A DNA stretch of 38,735 nucleotides, from positions 1 to 38,735 of the forward strand of contig JAAAUF010000338.1 in the NCBI GenBank assembly GCA_015499985.1. The letters are read 5' to 3'. Below the pieces are notes generated by a model that saw nothing but the letters and a program-made list of their open reading frames with translations, did no database searches and was not told the origin of the DNA. The DNA is from Haplosporangium gracile (lineage: Eukaryota; Mortierellomycota; Mortierellomycetes; Mortierellales; Mortierellaceae). Position 1 is the first letter of the stretch, and the number at the start of each line of letters is the position of its first letter. A program made the translations under genes and the position numbers. This document shows, in pieces, positions 1-10,162 of this stretch.

Positions 1-76
1 CAGGGAGGGCACGGTCGCCGATGGTGAGGAGGGTGAGAGCGGCCTGGAGGTTCTTGGTGGTAGCAGAGTGAGCCAT
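1..76 (-). CDS. 5' end of an unidentified protein gene (partial)
   Basis: On the minus strand an ATG at 76 opens a frame that runs off the left edge after 25 codons. The peptide begins MAHSATTKNLQAALTLLTIG. Almost every codon ends in C or G (GCC, ACC, CTC, AAG), the bias typical of well-expressed housekeeping genes in this window, such as the valyl-tRNA synthetase. No domain can be recognised from 25 residues and no function is assigned. The sequence upstream of the ATG (77 onward) is A/G-rich on the + strand, so the transcript leader is pyrimidine-rich. Confidence 0.55.
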   Translation of the reverse strand, partial: MAHSATTKNLQAALTLLTIGDRALP

Positions 77-473
77 TTTAGATTGTAGGTGTGAAGAGAG
101 GGAGGGAAGGAGGATATGAGTGTATGAAAGGGAAAAAAAAGAGAAGAAAGGAAGGAAAGAAAAAGAAGTGTAGCTGCAGGTCGACGACAGTACTTTTGTA
201 TGAAGAAAAAAAGTAGAAGATAAAAAACGGTCCGCAGAATGTAGACAGAACACAGCGCATTTTAGGCTTCCTTTCTGGACTGGCCGACAGGCATAAACCA
301 GGTACGCTCGTTCTTGTCAGCGCCACTAAATAATTTGAAACCACATGCGCATCTCCAATATACTCGTGCGAAGAATAAGTATTAAAGATAGCAATGCCAT
401 TACTTCGTCAACATAGCTTTCAACTCAGCCCCCTTGTCGTCGTCTGGATTTTTATATGTATCTAAATAGTCTC
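77..473. other. Intergenic: promoter of left-edge gene and 3' flank of F-box gene 1
   Basis: This 397-bp gap separates the start of the left-edge gene from the stop codon of the first F-box gene; both are on the minus strand. It holds a purine-rich block at about 95-220 on the + strand, which is a pyrimidine-rich leader for the left gene. An open frame of 88 codons here is a low-complexity F/S/P string and is not believed. No clear TATA box or AATAAA was seen. Confidence 0.5.
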
Positions 474-2147
474 TCACCATTGCTCCAATAGTCCCCTATC
501 GATGTTATGCTCGTCAAGGTACTCCCCAAGGTTGATATCGACTTGCTCGTCAGAACTCAATCTGCCACTCAGGAGACCAAGCTTGGGCCACTGCGCAACC
601 ATCATCTCCACATCCTCCTTCTCCAGCCGTTGAGATGTTGCACTAAAATCGAGGTATCGAAGTTCCTCCAATGTCGATAGCATCTCCAACCCATGCGAAA
701 TCCGAAAGTCGAGCTCCCCATAGTGAATCATCTCCGATCCTCCTGATCCTCTAACACCGTTGAACCGAAGCGGAAGCACCTGAACATCCAAACACTTCAA
801 TGCTGTTAATTTTGCAAGGCGATTGAATACACAGTGCTGATCCTGAAGAAACCGCGTTTTTTCCACTGCATCCTGGTCCTTGTCCACCAGAGGAGAACAA
901 GCAAAATCTCGCCAGTCTACATCGCCTTGTTCGAGCCATAGGTTAATGCTGAAGCAGAGATCCGCCATCCGTGTACAGACCCAAGGCCCACCCTTACGAA
1001 TATCCCGGATATGCAGCCCGATCGCGTCGATCCTTGTCAGCTGCGGACACGACTCTAATAGCTGTTGAACTACCGGACTCGAAATCACTGCACATCCTCT
1101 CGCATCCAGGACATTGAGATGCGAGAAATGCCGCGACAGGGATGTCAAGCCCGCGGTGCTGATGACCGAGCCTTTACAAGCGAGCCGCTCCAATCGTCCA
1201 GATAAAATACTCTTCAGAATGTGATCCAGGCACTCGTTCATCAAGCTCAATGCCAGCGCACAGTTGGAATAGTCACCGTAGTCCTCGATGTTGACAAACC
1301 TTAGATGCGACCAAGTCGTAAACTGGAATAAACGTCGAATCTCTGCTCGCAAGGACAATACTTCCTGCTCGGTAGCTTTTTGAAGCTGCAGGAGAGTATG
1401 CAGCGAAACGGGTTCCCAGAAAACATCCTGCAGATGTGGACAGTAACTCAGGAATTTCAATTGATCCAGCATGGATACGCCCGACACATTGTTGAAGTGG
1501 ACGCTCCGCGGGGGGAAGGAGGAGGAGGCGTCGGTGTGTCCTGTAAAGTCGTTGCTTGATTCGGGTCCCTGGATGGTCACCCTCCACAAGACGAGTTGTC
1601 GCGTCTTCCGACAAGTCTTCAGGAACCACGACCTCGCTTCCTCGCTGACAGTCGTGTCCTTGAGACACAATATATCTAACTCTGTCGTCTGCTCTGCAAC
1701 CGCTTTCCAGATAATAGCCGAAACCTGAGGCCATGGGTTGTCTAGTCTCCAGACTTTCATTCCAGGGTTGTCCTGTACAAGTTGCAACAAGGCGTTCAAG
1801 ATTTGGTCGTCGGTTCCGAGTTGGGCTGACTGATTTGCTCTATGGCTTGAAAATGAGATGGACCGCAGGTTCCTGTATCCTGCGGTTAAATATGCCAACG
1901 AGACAAAAGAGTTGATGCTAAGGTCATGGACGAGGCTTGCATAGCGGACCAGTGTTTGTGTAGAGGGTCGCTTTGTGACGCTGTGCCGTGAGTATATTTT
2001 GAGGTTGCTGTAGATGAATGGTGCTAGAAGGGAGTGGAATGAGGAGTTGAGTTGTAGACAGGCGACGATGGACTTGCGAGAAAGGAAGGATCCGATTGCT
2101 GTGATGACCTCGGGCAGATCCAAGGCTGGATGTTGTGTCGGTTGCAT
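474..2147 (-). CDS. F-box protein with degenerate leucine-rich region
   Basis: Single-exon frame of 557 residues with ATG at 2147. Residues about 8-50 have the F-box pattern: LDLPEVITAIGSFLSRKSIV, then a conserved-type C-x-Q-L-N-S stretch and a hydrophobic L-x-P-x-I-Y block. F-boxes bind Skp1 and present substrates to SCF ubiquitin ligases. The rest has irregular leucine-rich strand motifs (for example LNVLDARGCAVISS and LTRIDAIGLHI near residues 345-375), as in the expanded fungal F-box/LRR-like families. The C-terminal end (L-E-E-L-R-Y-L-D-F, then E-M-M-V-A-Q-W-P-K-L) parallels the neighbouring F-box gene, suggesting tandem duplication. The target is unknown. Only 133 bp separate its ATG from the stop of the next gene, so its promoter must lie there. 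Confidence 0.8.
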   Translation of the reverse strand: MQPTQHPALDLPEVITAIGSFLSRKSIVACLQLNSSFHSLLAPFIYSNLKIYSRHSVTKRPSTQTLVRYASLVHDLSINSFVSLAYLTAGYRNLRSISFSSHRANQSAQLGTDDQILNALLQLVQDNPGMKVWRLDNPWPQVSAIIWKAVAEQTTELDILCLKDTTVSEEARSWFLKTCRKTRQLVLWRVTIQGPESSNDFTGHTDASSSFPPRSVHFNNVSGVSMLDQLKFLSYCPHLQDVFWEPVSLHTLLQLQKATEQEVLSLRAEIRRLFQFTTWSHLRFVNIEDYGDYSNCALALSLMNECLDHILKSILSGRLERLACKGSVISTAGLTSLSRHFSHLNVLDARGCAVISSPVVQQLLESCPQLTRIDAIGLHIRDIRKGGPWVCTRMADLCFSINLWLEQGDVDWRDFACSPLVDKDQDAVEKTRFLQDQHCVFNRLAKLTALKCLDVQVLPLRFNGVRGSGGSEMIHYGELDFRISHGLEMLSTLEELRYLDFSATSQRLEKEDVEMMVAQWPKLGLLSGRLSSDEQVDINLGEYLDEHNIDRGLLEQW

Positions 2148-2212
2148 GGTGAATAAAAGTGTATATTTGTGTGAAAAAAGAAGGAAAAGAAGAAACGAAC
2201 GGGGGTCAGATT

Positions 2213-2221
2213 CTTTTTAAA
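2213..2221 (-). promoter_or_regulatory. Possible TATA-like element of F-box gene 1
   Basis: On the minus strand the sequence reads TTTAAAAAG, 66 bp upstream of the ATG at 2147. It is an acceptable but non-canonical TATA-like element. It is the only A/T-rich core-promoter candidate in the 133-bp interval. Confidence 0.3.
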
Positions 2222-2228
2222 GCATATT

Positions 2229-2279
2229 TTTGATCAAAATCAACCCCTGTGTCAATCAATATCTTTTATTTTGATCAAA
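2229..2279. repeat. Inverted pair of TTTGATCAAA palindromes
   Basis: A 12-base arm, tttgatcaaaat (2229-2240), is the exact reverse complement of attttgatcaaa (2268-2279), with a 27-base spacer. Each arm is itself centred on the perfect palindrome TTTGATCAAA. It fills the short interval between the start of F-box gene 1 and the stop of F-box gene 2, so it could be a regulatory dyad, part of a 3'-end structure, or chance in A/T-rich DNA. Confidence 0.6.
2265..2270 (-). terminator. Polyadenylation signal AATAAA of F-box gene 2
   Basis: AATAAA on the minus strand lies 11 bp past the stop codon of the 2281-4257 gene. The position is close to the stop but plausible for a compact fungal 3' UTR. Confidence 0.4.
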
Positions 2280-2280
2280 T

Positions 2281-4257
2281 TTACTCGTCTGCGAAGGAGC
2301 CTGAGTCAGGGGCACCTCCTTCGTGCTTGACATCCGGGCGTAGGTAGCGCATAAACGCCCTCAGTCCAGCCTTCCTCTCGTCCGGCCGGATCCGCGGAAA
2401 CGTATCCTTCTGCAACCCTCGCATCACTTTCAGCCTAGGCCAAGAAACAGCCATCCACTCCAGCTCCGCCTCTCCAATCTGATGATCAACACCCTCAAAT
2501 CCAAATACCTCTAGATTGACCAGAGTTCCCAGCCGAGCCAGCCCGGAGTTTAGCGTGAGCCTCATCGTCCCAAGGTGTGGTCCACCATAGTCAATGTAGC
2601 CATCTCCATCCGTATGCTCGGGCGGGAGGCGGGCGCGCAAGAAGTTAGTTACCTCGTTGGTGAGCGCGTTTTGGATGCGAGAGTTGGTGCGGGTGCGCAA
2701 ATAGACGTTCCTTGATTCGTATCCAAGATCCAGAACCCGCAGTCGAGTTACGAGAGCTAATTGCTTGTAGACCTGCGTATGCTGTAGCTTGCAAAGTAAA
2801 GCCTTGTCCAGGAGACCTTGGTACTCCTCGTGCGCCTCTGTGATGTCAATCAGGTCTGGGTCACTCCCAAAGATCCTATGGTACAATTCTTGCTCAGCAC
2901 TGTCCAGGCGCGAAAATCCAGTGAGCTGACAACGCAACGATTCCAGTCCTTGGCAGACCCACTTGTAACGGTTCATATAGTCAGCATCGATCCTATGGTG
3001 AGGGGCATCGATCACCTTGAGGTTGGAGCAGGTTCCGAGTAATAGACCGATGCTATTGTCACCTGTGACCATCCGCGCCTCATCGTGTGTCGTATCTCCG
3101 TTGTATCCCTGCTCAAAAACCTCGAGTTTAGGACAAAATCGTGCCAGGGCCGTAGCTCCAGTCATGGTGAGTCGAACGGTGGAGTACTCGATCAGGTTTG
3201 GGAGCCATGGAAGGACCTTCATCGGCATCTGTTCTTCGTCTCCTGTATTACGATCAAGAAAATGGAGACCCTTGAGCGGACATGGTGTATTGGTCAGACT
3301 CCTAGAGACATCCAAATCCTCGCCAAGTTCAAAACATCCAAAGTAAATATGCTCAAGACCAGACAGGTAGTTCAGTAGGTTGAAGAACATCCGGATTGAA
3401 AGGCGACCAGGCATCCGGAGAGTTTGCAGCGATTGGAACGCCATGGTCAGGGGTATGTTGTCCATGTATAACAACGCCGCCGTGTAGTGTTGGAGATTCG
3501 GTACTTGTCTCAAGAGCTGTCCAAAATCGACGCATAAAATCTGATTGTCAATGTCGCGGAGGTTGGGTAACATCGCCAGCGTCTCGTAAAAGAACTCCAT
3601 GGACTTTATACGAGAGAGTTGAAAAAGACTCCAGTGTGATCGAAGCACTCGCAATCCGGGATTCTGTCGAACGAGGAGCCAGAACCTCTGATGGGTAATC
3701 CAGTCCTGCTCCTGCTGCGGCAAACTTCTGAGACGAACCGTGACTGGCTGGAAGACACCTTCAAAGTCTGGGGAAAGTAGAGGTCCAATAGCTGCCTGAC
3801 GAGCACGGTCAATTGCTGCTCGCCCGTTGCCCAGTGGAGGAAGAGTCCACAATCGTGCGTCCTCGGCCGCCTCGACCGATGTCCGAACATTAGTCATATC
3901 GTAGATGCAGAGACTCTGGAGTTGTGTACAGTTGTTCCCAAAACCGGCAGCGTTCAAGACGACCTTCCAGCGGATGTGGAGGTGTCGGATATGGCGACCA
4001 TATTTGACAAAGAGCGCGAAGATCCAGTCTCTGTCTTTGCCTCCTGGAGGCGACTCCGCGTCATGTTCGTGTAGAATTACGGGCCACCGAAAGCGCTGGT
4101 CGTCGAGGGTGTGCCATAGATAAGGGATAAGCAGCCTGCTCCATGTTTGGCAGACCTGGATGCATTGAAAGATGTCGGGTGCGTCTAGGTGGGTTGCGAT
4201 ATGTGTGAGCAGTTCTGGCAGCAAGAGTGCTTCCGGTGGGTGGGTGAGTGCAGTCAT
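2281..4257 (-). CDS. F-box protein with leucine-rich-like repeats
   Basis: Single-exon frame of 658 residues with ATG at 4257. Residues about 10-50 form an F-box: LLLPELLTHIATHLDAPDIF, then C-I-Q-V-C-x-T-W and a hydrophobic L-I-P-Y-L-W segment, the usual Skp1-binding layout. Downstream are scattered LRR-like strands (LRSLPQ, LRVLRSHW, LRDIDNQILCVDF, LKVIDAPHHR, LRVLDLGYES). The C terminus (L-V-N-L-E-V-F-G-F, then L-E-W-M-A-V-S-W-P-R-L) matches the layout of the adjacent 557-residue F-box protein, so the two are probably tandem paralogues. It probably acts as an SCF substrate receptor; the substrate is unknown. It is transcribed divergently from the ZNG1-like gene, sharing a 279-bp promoter interval. 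Confidence 0.8.
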   Translation of the reverse strand: MTALTHPPEALLLPELLTHIATHLDAPDIFQCIQVCQTWSRLLIPYLWHTLDDQRFRWPVILHEHDAESPPGGKDRDWIFALFVKYGRHIRHLHIRWKVVLNAAGFGNNCTQLQSLCIYDMTNVRTSVEAAEDARLWTLPPLGNGRAAIDRARQAAIGPLLSPDFEGVFQPVTVRLRSLPQQEQDWITHQRFWLLVRQNPGLRVLRSHWSLFQLSRIKSMEFFYETLAMLPNLRDIDNQILCVDFGQLLRQVPNLQHYTAALLYMDNIPLTMAFQSLQTLRMPGRLSIRMFFNLLNYLSGLEHIYFGCFELGEDLDVSRSLTNTPCPLKGLHFLDRNTGDEEQMPMKVLPWLPNLIEYSTVRLTMTGATALARFCPKLEVFEQGYNGDTTHDEARMVTGDNSIGLLLGTCSNLKVIDAPHHRIDADYMNRYKWVCQGLESLRCQLTGFSRLDSAEQELYHRIFGSDPDLIDITEAHEEYQGLLDKALLCKLQHTQVYKQLALVTRLRVLDLGYESRNVYLRTRTNSRIQNALTNEVTNFLRARLPPEHTDGDGYIDYGGPHLGTMRLTLNSGLARLGTLVNLEVFGFEGVDHQIGEAELEWMAVSWPRLKVMRGLQKDTFPRIRPDERKAGLRAFMRYLRPDVKHEGGAPDSGSFADE

Positions 4258-4536
4258 CGATTTTGTCCTGTGTTGTCAGAGGGTGGATTTAAGAGAGGGT
4301 ATTGAAAAAGATGAAAAGGTGGGACAGCAAGAGATCTGCAAGCAAAGAGCTCCTCTCGTTAATTAAGGGGTGTATGCAGCACCAATGCGCCGCTAAATGT
4401 TCAAGTGTAAAAGTAGTCATTCTCACGCCCAACTCACTCCCTTTCCTTTGTCAACTTTCTCGAAGCAATTGCACGGAATCATCACCGCTCACCAACGATA
4501 AAGAAACACACACCAAAAACACATTCGTATACAAGC
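4258..4536. promoter_or_regulatory. Shared divergent promoter, F-box gene 2 / ZNG1-like gene
   Basis: This 279-bp interval separates two divergent start codons. It contains an ACCAATG (CCAAT-type) element at about 4380-4386 and a TTAATTAA at about 4359-4366. A pyrimidine-rich stretch precedes the + strand ATG. No canonical TATA box is evident for either gene, consistent with a CCAAT-type housekeeping promoter. Several upstream ATGs on the + strand (for example 4302) are out of context for the main frame. Confidence 0.45.
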
Positions 4537-6242
4537 ATGAGCACCTCTGACGACGACTGCCCACCTCTTGCTGTTCCTCTTGCTGGCGGCCATGCCTACG
4601 ACGACAACAACGACGAAGAGATCCCTGATCTCGTCGAGACCTTGGTTGACTCAACAGTTACCAAAAGGGAAGATGCCAACATAAACAACGACAGCAGTCC
4701 TCCAACGAAAAAGATCCCCATTACCATCATTACAGGCTTCTTGGGCTCTGGCAAATCGACCCTCCTAGACTATATCCTGACAGAGAAGCACGACTTCAAA
4801 GTCGCCGTTATCTTGAACGAGTTTGGCGATACCGGTGGAATTGATCAGGCTATGAATGTTGGCATGGGAGGCGAGGTTGTTGAGGAGTGGCTTGAGTTGA
4901 AGAACGGTTGTCTCTGTTGTACCGTCAAGTATGTACTACCACTTTTATTTTCTCAAACCATTCTGAGCTCGTTATTGAATCATGATTTCTAACGATTTTT
5001 TCCTTTATATTTGTTCTTAGGGACAATGGAGTGATGGCGATTGAAAACTTGATGAAGAAGAAGGGCAAGTTCGATTACATCTTACTGGAGACGACAGGAT
5101 TGGCGGATCCAGGTCCAATTGCTTCGATCTTTTGGATGGATGATAATCTTGGTTGTGACATCTACCTGGACGGCATCGTCACCTTGGTCGATTCTCGCAA
5201 CGTCCGCAAGGTAGAGTTGTTTGCAGTAGCAATTATTCGAACGCCAATTGTCTTTTAAATAGTCAAGCCTTGACTCCCTTTATGCTCTTTTTACTGACAG
5301 AAACGCATTTTGTGGCTAATAGGAATTGTCGACGAAGAAGGACGACGGAAGTCTGAACGAGACTGCGAAACAGATCGCAATGGCAGACCGACTTATCCTC
5401 AACAAAACCGATCTCATCACGTCCCAGGAGGCTGACCAGCTGGAAGAGGACTGCAGAGCTATGAACGGTGTCGCCCAGATCGTCAGGACCCAGCACTCAC
5501 GCGTCGATCTGAACTTTGTTCTCGATATTGCTGCTTTTGATGCTGTTCGAGCCAAGGAGCTGGAGCAAGCCGATGCTGCATTGAAGAAGCAACAGGATAG
5601 TCATGATCATGATGACTCTAACCATGTTCATGGTGAGGGGTGTGGTCATTACCATAACAAGGACGACACAACAACAGCACCGTCAAGGCATCTTGACCAG
5701 GTAAGTCTTTTCTTCAAGATCGGAGCTTGAAAGTTGCAAGTCGGGGCCATGCTAGTTTCTTTCCACTGACGTTATAATGTCTCTCCTCTTTTTCCGTTTA
5801 CAATGACTGGCGCGTCGTCATTGTTTCTTCTAAATAGTCCATCAAGACGACGACACTCACATTCAACACTCCAGCACTGGATCAAAAGTTGTTTGAGCAC
5901 TGGCTTCAGATTTTGCTTTGGGAGCATCAGATCCCTGAAGCAGATATCGTAGTCGATCAGCGAACCGAGCCAACAACATCACAACAGCATTCAAAGCTGG
6001 ATATCCTTCGTGTCAAGGGAATTTTCAAGCCTTTGGACCGGCCAGCAGGAACTAAGGTCGTGATTCAAGGTGTACAGGAGCTGTACGATATCAAAGAGGC
6101 GGTCTATTCCGGCACTGGACAGGAAGATCTGGAGAATGCAGGGAAGATCGTCTTTATTGGCCGTGGACTCGATAACCAACGGCTTTTGGCGTCTTGTCTA
6201 CGATTCATGAAGCTCGGTCGTGAAGACGTCAGCGTTGTCTAG
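4537..6242 (+). CDS. ZNG1: ZNG1/CBWD-type zinc chaperone GTPase (COG0523, CobW family)
   Basis: Four exons: 4537-4928, 5021-5210, 5323-5700 and 5838-6242; introns of 92, 112 and 137 nt. All junctions keep phase and restore family sequence, for example [14 protein letters not shown] across intron 1. The product is 454 residues. Visible are the Walker [10 protein letters not shown] (67-75), the metal-site motif GCLCC (124-128), the [11 protein letters not shown] block, the guanine-specificity NKTD (221-224), a His/Asp-rich linker (about 288-305), and a C-terminal CobW_C domain ending near LVFIGR-type sequence. Known family role: GTP-dependent zinc delivery, with methionine aminopeptidase 1 as the established eukaryotic client; cytosolic. 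The N-terminal CPPLAVP (8-14) resembles the CPxLVP client-docking motif of ZNG1 proteins. Identification is firm; the specific client is inferred. Confidence 0.9.
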
Positions 6243-6657
6243 ATTATCATCAATTCTTCAACAGGATCTTAGATATCATAGAGTATGCTTAAATTTACAA
6301 ACAAAAAGTGACTTACAGAGGTTTGGAAGTGTGCTAGCACTGGAGGTTTCAAGGCAAGGAATGAATGATGATGGCCTGTAAGGGTGCTGGGGACGACGAG
6401 ATGTTGGCGTTCCATGCTTAGTTGCATTTATTTAAAATTTGGTAAAAATTAGTAACAACCTGTGGTAATGAGAGCGATAGGGGAAACGATGACTACCGTC
6501 GCGAGAAATGGTGGACAAAGCGTATCGAATTGGCTGGAGTGCCCGATTAAACATGCTCTGTTCATTAGAATTCGGTAAACAGAAAAATATATTTAGGAGA
6601 CGAATATCTAAAACGACGCCTCCTACATCCTCCTCTCTCAACAAACCAAACAGTGAT
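6243..6657. other. Convergent intergenic region, ZNG1-like / ValRS
   Basis: These 415 bp hold the two 3' UTRs of converging genes. On the minus strand, AATAAA at 6432-6427 could serve ValRS (about 225 bp past its stop). No AATAAA was found for the + strand gene. No other gene is visible; an open frame starting at 6508 is antisense to the ValRS end. Confidence 0.5.
6427..6432 (-). terminator. Possible polyadenylation signal of ValRS
   Basis: AATAAA on the minus strand lies within a T/A-rich stretch, 226 bp past the ValRS stop codon. It is the only canonical hexamer in that 3' flank. Confidence 0.3.
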
Positions 6658-9600
6658 TTACTTCAACTTCATGAAGGTCTCAATACCGCTCGTCAAGGTG
6701 GCAATCTCAGCCTCATAATCCTTGAGCTTGGCCTCGTTCATCTCACGAATCTCGGACTTGACCTTGGTCAAGTAGGTGGCGTCCTGGGTCTTCTTCTCGA
6801 GATCGTCCTTGGCCTTCTGAACCTTAGCCAACTTCTTCTCGATCTTCTGGACCTCGGCGTCGACATCAACCATACCCTTGACCAACAGATAGACAGTGCA
6901 GCCCTCCTGGACAGTCTGCGAGGCGCATCCTTCGGGGATATCGGCAACATCAGCGACAACAGTGCAGAACTTGCTTCCCTTGGTCAAAGTCGCAATACCG
7001 GCCTCCTCAGACCTCAACAACTTGGCAATCTCAGTCGAGCCAAGAATGTAGATCTGGCCTCCCTTGGTCATGTTGTAGTCGGCCATGAGGGAACGGCCGC
7101 TGCGGACAACGGCAAAGACCAACTCGAAATCGACATCGGCCTGCTCGTCAATGTAACTGGGGTTGTTGACGGGGAAGGGCGACTTGACGATGGTGGGAAT
7201 CTTGTCACCGTCACGGCGGGGCAGACGCTGGTACAACTCTTCGGTCAAGAAGGGCATGAAGGGGTGCAACATCCTAAGGGCGGCTTCCAAGCAAGTGTAG
7301 AGGGTATCTTGGGCTGAGCGCTTGGCAACCAAATCAGAGCCCTCGGTAATGGGCTTGATGATCTCAATGTAGACATCGCAGAGCTCGTACAACCAGAACT
7401 TGTAGATGGCATCGGTGGCCTTCATGAAGTTGCGCTGACCCAACTGGTCGTTCAACTCGATGGCGGCAACGTTGAGCTTGTTAAGGATCCAACGCTCAGC
7501 CAAGCTCTCGCGTCCAGACTTGGCGGCAGTGGCGTTGGGCAAGAAACCATCCTCAAACTTCAAGAGAGCGAAACGGGTGGCGTTCCAGAGCTTGTTGCAG
7601 AATTTGCGGTAACCATCGACACGCATAATGTCCAAGTTGATGTCCTTGCCAAAGGCAGAGTAGGCACCCAAGCAGAAACGAAGGGCATCAGTACCGCACT
7701 CGGGGATACCGTTGGGGAAGTCCATCTTCTGGCCCTGCTCAGCCTTGATGATCTCACGGGGGTCCAAGTTTCCGATATGCAACTTGTCGTGGAGAGCCTG
7801 AAGAGAGATACCCTCGATGACGTCGATGGGGTCAATAACGTTTCCTAAAGACTTGGACATCTTGCGGCCCTGGGCATCACGGACCAAGGCGTGGCAGTAG
7901 ACCTCAGAGAAGGGAACCTGACCGGTCAATTTGATACCCAACATGACCATACGGGCAACCCAGAAAAACAAGATATCCCAACCGGTCTCGAGCAACGAAG
8001 TGGGGTAGAACTTCTCAAAGTCTGCGGTCTTCTCGGGCCAGCCCATAATGGAGAAGGGCCAGAGACCAGACGAGAACCAGGTATCCAAGACATCGGGATC
8101 CTGCTCCAAGGTGAAAGTCTTGCCAGGGAACTTCTTCTGAGCGCTCTCGTGGGCAGCTTCCTCAGTGCGACCAGAGACCCAGAACTGACCATCAGCGAAA
8201 TCCTGCTCCTCACCAGCGAAACGGACAAAGTAGGCAGGGATACGGTGACCCCACCAAATCTGACGGGAGATACACCAGTCGTTGATGTTCTCCATCCAGC
8301 GGTAGTACTCCTTCTCGGAGGTCTGGGGCTTGATGATCAACTTGCCGTCCTTGACAACCTGGAGGGCATCGTGGGCCATGTCCTTGCAGTTGACCCACCA
8401 CTGGGGCTTCATCAAGGGCTCAATGATGTCACCGGTCTTGGAGCAGAGAGGGACAGTCATGGCGTTATCGACAGTCTCGACATAAAGACCCTTCTCCTTG
8501 AGAGCCTTCAAGACGGCAACACGGGCGTGGAAGCGCTTCATTCCAGAGAATTCACCGCAGTTGTTGTTCAAGGTGCCGTCGTCGTTCAAGATGTTGATGA
8601 ACTCGAGGTTGTGGCGCTTTCCGACCTCGTAATCGTTGAAGTCGTGAGCGGGGGTCATTTTGACAGCTCCAGTACCGAAGGCCATATCGACAACAATGTC
8701 GTCCAAAATAATTGGAATCCTGCGTCCAGAGAAGGGGTGAATAACGAACTTGCCGTGGAGGTGCTATTATACCACGGAACAAAAGTTGGAAATTTGAGTT
8801 AAATACTGGTTCACCATACCACAATGCAACAATTTTGGACGATAATGAAATCAGAAAATAAAAAAAGTACCTTGTAACGCTCATCCTTGGGGTGAATGGC
8901 GACGGCAGTATCTCCGATCATGGTCTCGATACGGGTGGTGGCGACAATGATCTTCTCGTCAGAGCCTTCAACGGGGTAGGCGAACGAGATCAAAACACCA
9001 AACTCAAACTTCTCCTTGGCATCATATCCAGGGACGTTCAAGAAAGTACGTCCAGTCAACTCCTTGTTGTCGACCTCGAGATTGGAGAGGGCAGTATTGA
9101 GCTCAGAGCACCAGTTGACAAGGCGGGTGGCACGGTAGATGATGCCCTCCTCGTGGAATCTACAGAAGGTCTCCGTGACAGCCTTGGAGAGGGGTGCGCT
9201 GAGGGTGAAGGCTTCACGGGTCCAGTCGTAGGAGGCACCAAGACGTCTGACCTGGTTGTTGATGCGTGCCTGGAAAACATCCTTCCAATCCCAGATCTTG
9301 TTGACGAAAGCCTCGCGTCCAATATCGTGGCGGGTCTGCTTGCTCTCCTTCCACAACTGCTTCTCAACGACAGCCTGAGCGGAGATGCCGGCGTGATCGG
9401 TACCAGGGTTGAACAACACGGTTTTTCCCAACATGCGGTTCCTATTAAGTGTCCAAATAAATTATATGTATGAGTAGGCGAAGAAAAACAACAGACAGCA
9501 TTTTTTCAAAAGATATTAAAAGGGCATACCAGCGAGCAAGACCATCCTCGATAGAGACGGCAAGGGCATGTCCGGTATGAAGAGATCCAGTGATGTTTGG

Positions 9601-10162
9601 TGGAGGGGCAGCGATGACAAAGAGACCCTCAGATTTGATCTGTCCGTCGGCGGTCAACTCGGGCTCGAAAAAGCCCTCCTTTTCCCACCAATCGTTCCAT
9701 GCAGCCTCGACAGCCTTGGGGTTGTAGGTGGCAGTCATGGGCTCGGACATGTCCTTCTTCTCGCCCTTAGGGGTGGTGTTGACGAACTCGGGCTCGGGGG
9801 CAGCGGCAGCAACCTTCTCGGGCTTAGCCTTTTTCTCCTTCTCCTCCTTGGCAGGAGGGGCAGCCTTGGTCTTTTCAGCAGCAGCCTATGTATGTCACGT
9901 TCAAACAAAGATTATTATTATCAGCAGCCAATACTTCCTTCATATGCGACCAGAAAAAAAAGGCCTCCATGTGCATGCAACAACAACAAGTTTGGAATGA
10001 GTGCACATTCCATACCTTCTGCTTGGCCAAGAACTTCTCCATCTTGGCCAGGCGCTTAGCCTCGTTTTTGTCCGCGTTCTTGGACTTTTCGACGGCGGCC
10101 TCAGCACCGGCAGCGGTAGCGGCGGGAGGAGGGACAGGGGTGGTAGCGTTGTTGTCGGCCAT
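6658..10162 (-). CDS. VAS1: Valine--tRNA ligase (valyl-tRNA synthetase), cytosolic form
   Basis: Four exons in transcription order: 10162-10016, 9885-9530, 9441-8871 and 8763-6658; introns of 130, 88 and 107 nt. Phases agree throughout and give 1059 residues, near the size of yeast Vas1. A Lys/Ala/Pro-rich N-terminal extension (1-95) is followed by the class I catalytic domain with HIGH-type HTGHAL (152-157) and KMSKS (659-663). The CP1 editing-domain signature [16 protein letters not shown] lies near residues 388-403. An anticodon-binding domain and a C-terminal coiled coil ([20 protein letters not shown]) follow. The enzyme charges tRNA-Val and clears mischarged Thr. Codon use is strongly biased to C/G-ending codons, implying high expression. 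The first in-frame ATG is 10162, with an in-frame TAG 27 nt before it, so no N-terminal mitochondrial presequence is encoded in frame. Confidence 0.95.

Noticed and set aside
7891..8802. 303-codon + strand open frame
   Set aside because: It is antisense to the ValRS catalytic domain and arises from the strong C/G-ending codon bias of that gene.
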